Shown one piece after another: positions 6,795 through 7,536 of a stretch of DNA of 7,536 nt. The position numbers and the translations under genes are program-made. A model generated the notes under the pieces. It was not told the origin of the DNA and made no database searches. It saw nothing but the letters and a program-made list of their open reading frames with translations. This DNA comes from Pontiellaceae bacterium (lineage in GTDB: Bacteria > Verrucomicrobiota > Kiritimatiellia > Kiritimatiellales > Pontiellaceae), in assembly GCA_016937035.1 (NCBI GenBank), contig JAFGWS010000168.1, positions 1-7,536 on the forward strand, read 5' to 3'. The first letter of the stretch is position 1. Each line of letters starts with the position of its first letter.

Positions 6795-6827
6795 TTCGGA
6801 CAAACGTTATACGCCAGCCTGAAATCC
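6795..6827. other. short convergent intergenic gap between map and the methyltransferase-like gene
   Basis: These 33 bases separate two genes that read towards each other. I looked for a bidirectional intrinsic terminator and found none: there is no GC-rich stem followed by a T-run on either strand. Transcription of the long ribosomal operon may therefore end by Rho or run into the opposite gene. Nothing else is recognisable here. Confidence 0.6.
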
Positions 6828-7514
6828 CTACGAATTCATGTGAATTCTGAGCATCCGGTTGCCTCCTCGCTGAAATTCATAAGGGACCGTTTCCAGTAGA
6901 ATCTCATATCCTGACGCGCTGAAATATTCACAGATGGGATCGAGATGGGGCGACGGAGTTGCACCAAGCTGGAGCAGAGGAAATATTCGTACTTCACGCG
7001 CGACCCGGCAGAGTTCCTTAAGGGCTTCCAGATGAAAGTCGAGACTGAGATGCTCGCTGTATAGAAACAGAAAGTGGGAGCAGAGGCAAAGGTCGAAAAA
7101 CTTATCGGGAAACGTCAGCACGGGCAAGCTTTGCGGCTGATAGCGCTGTTCCCTGCGCCCGGCTGCGTAGTCCGCAAGAAAGTCGTTCATGGCATCCATG
7201 CGGATGCGCCCCAGTTCCTCGATATTGGAAATATGCTCCCACACAAACTCGGTCTGGTTTTTCCGCGCTTGCTCCAGCACAAGATCAAATGTTTCGTTGA
7301 TGCGGGAAAGGATCTCATCCCTGCCGAAGGCATACAGCGGATCGATGGAAACGACACGGCCACCGAATTGCGTCAGTTTTGCATTAAAGCTGGCCGGGCC
7401 GTCGGCGCAACCGAGGATCTGTTTGGTGAGATCAGCATCGGAGAGGGCGAACATGGCTCGATATTCTTCGAAGGAGCGGCCCCATGGAACAATAGATTGG
7501 AGCTCAAAGGCCAT
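6828..7514 (-). CDS. SAM-dependent methyltransferase-like protein (class I fold, substrate unknown)
   Basis: This 228-residue protein has the layout of a class I SAM-dependent methyltransferase. A motif I-like loop, ILGCADGPASFN (33-44), is followed by a strand ending in an acidic residue, VVSIDPLYAF (54-63, Asp58), as expected for the SAM ribose contact. A motif IV-like region, FPDKFFDLCLCSHFLFLY (135-152), follows, then a helix ELCRVAREVRIFPLL (167-181) and a C-terminal strand region EFQRGGNRMLRI (213-224). The glycine loop is atypical: Asp-Gly-Pro replaces the usual GxGxG. From memory, similar uncharacterised proteins sharing VPWGRSFEEY, the DGP loop and the RMLRI end occur in many bacteria. 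The start at 7514 keeps the N-terminal PWGRSFEEY block; I see no clear ribosome-binding site in the 22 bases left upstream. It is on the opposite strand to the ribosomal operon and probably functionally independent of it. The substrate cannot be told. Confidence 0.75.
   Translation of the reverse strand: MAFELQSIVPWGRSFEEYRAMFALSDADLTKQILGCADGPASFNAKLTQFGGRVVSIDPLYAFGRDEILSRINETFDLVLEQARKNQTEFVWEHISNIEELGRIRMDAMNDFLADYAAGRREQRYQPQSLPVLTFPDKFFDLCLCSHFLFLYSEHLSLDFHLEALKELCRVAREVRIFPLLQLGATPSPHLDPICEYFSASGYEILLETVPYEFQRGGNRMLRIHMNS
6832..6847. repeat. inverted repeat GAATTCA-TG-TGAATTC at the 3' end of the methyltransferase-like gene
   Basis: Seven-base arms (6832-6838 and 6841-6847) around a two-base centre form a perfect inverted repeat inside the last codons of the - strand gene. 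It contains two GAATTC sites ten bases apart. It is AT-rich and lacks a T-run, so it is not a convincing terminator. A protein-binding site or chance are both possible. Confidence 0.45.
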
Positions 7515-7536
7515 GCGCTATGACTTTTTCACAAAC

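Noticed and set aside
7074..7523. 149-codon open frame on the + strand opposite the methyltransferase-like gene
   Set aside because: The - strand frame is longer and has ordered methyltransferase motifs; the + strand product has no recognisable feature.

Overview
This window is a ribosomal-protein and translocon gene cluster. It holds the distal end of the S10 operon and a near-complete spc operon, all on the + strand. Gene order is rpmC(partial)-rpsQ-rplN-rplX-rplE-rpsH-rplF-rplR-rpsE-rplO-secY-adk-map. One unrelated methyltransferase-like gene on the - strand converges on the end of map. All 13 + strand genes are intact apart from rpmC, which is cut by the window edge. They are tightly packed: the largest gap is 42 bases, secY and adk overlap by 4 bases, and no internal promoter or strong terminator is evident, so co-transcription is likely.

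The two standard spc genes rpsN (S14, usually between rplE and rpsH) and rpmD (L30, usually between rpsE and rplO) are absent. Their slots are only 15 and 20 bases long. Chlamydiae have the same compaction, and it is common in the wider PVC superphylum. L24 is also short (75 aa, lacking the usual C-terminal segment). Adenylate kinase has a zinc-type lid, as in Gram-positives and many environmental phyla. Together these suggest a Gram-negative bacterium of the PVC group, perhaps Verrucomicrobiota or Kiritimatiellota. That assignment is inference from gene order and general protein character, not from a phylogeny.

Layout: 1-2088 carries L29, S17, L14, L24, L5 and S8. 2110-4025 carries L6, L18, S5 (with an unusual Arg/Gly/Glu-rich N-terminal extension) and L15. 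4046-6794 carries SecY, adenylate kinase and methionine aminopeptidase. 6828-7514 (- strand) carries the methyltransferase-like protein. The infA-rpmJ-rpsM-rpsK-rpoA-rplQ block that often follows map is not here, so it must lie elsewhere if present.

Functionally, the cluster couples synthesis of ribosomal subunits with the SecY channel that exports nascent proteins, the enzyme that removes their initiator methionine, and the AMP/ADP balancing enzyme. A small hairpin just upstream of rplE sits where the S8 autoregulatory site lies in E. coli and is the main regulatory candidate. I found no mobile element, CRISPR array, tRNA, rRNA or new multi-gene system; this is mostly a conserved housekeeping region with a few lineage-specific features.
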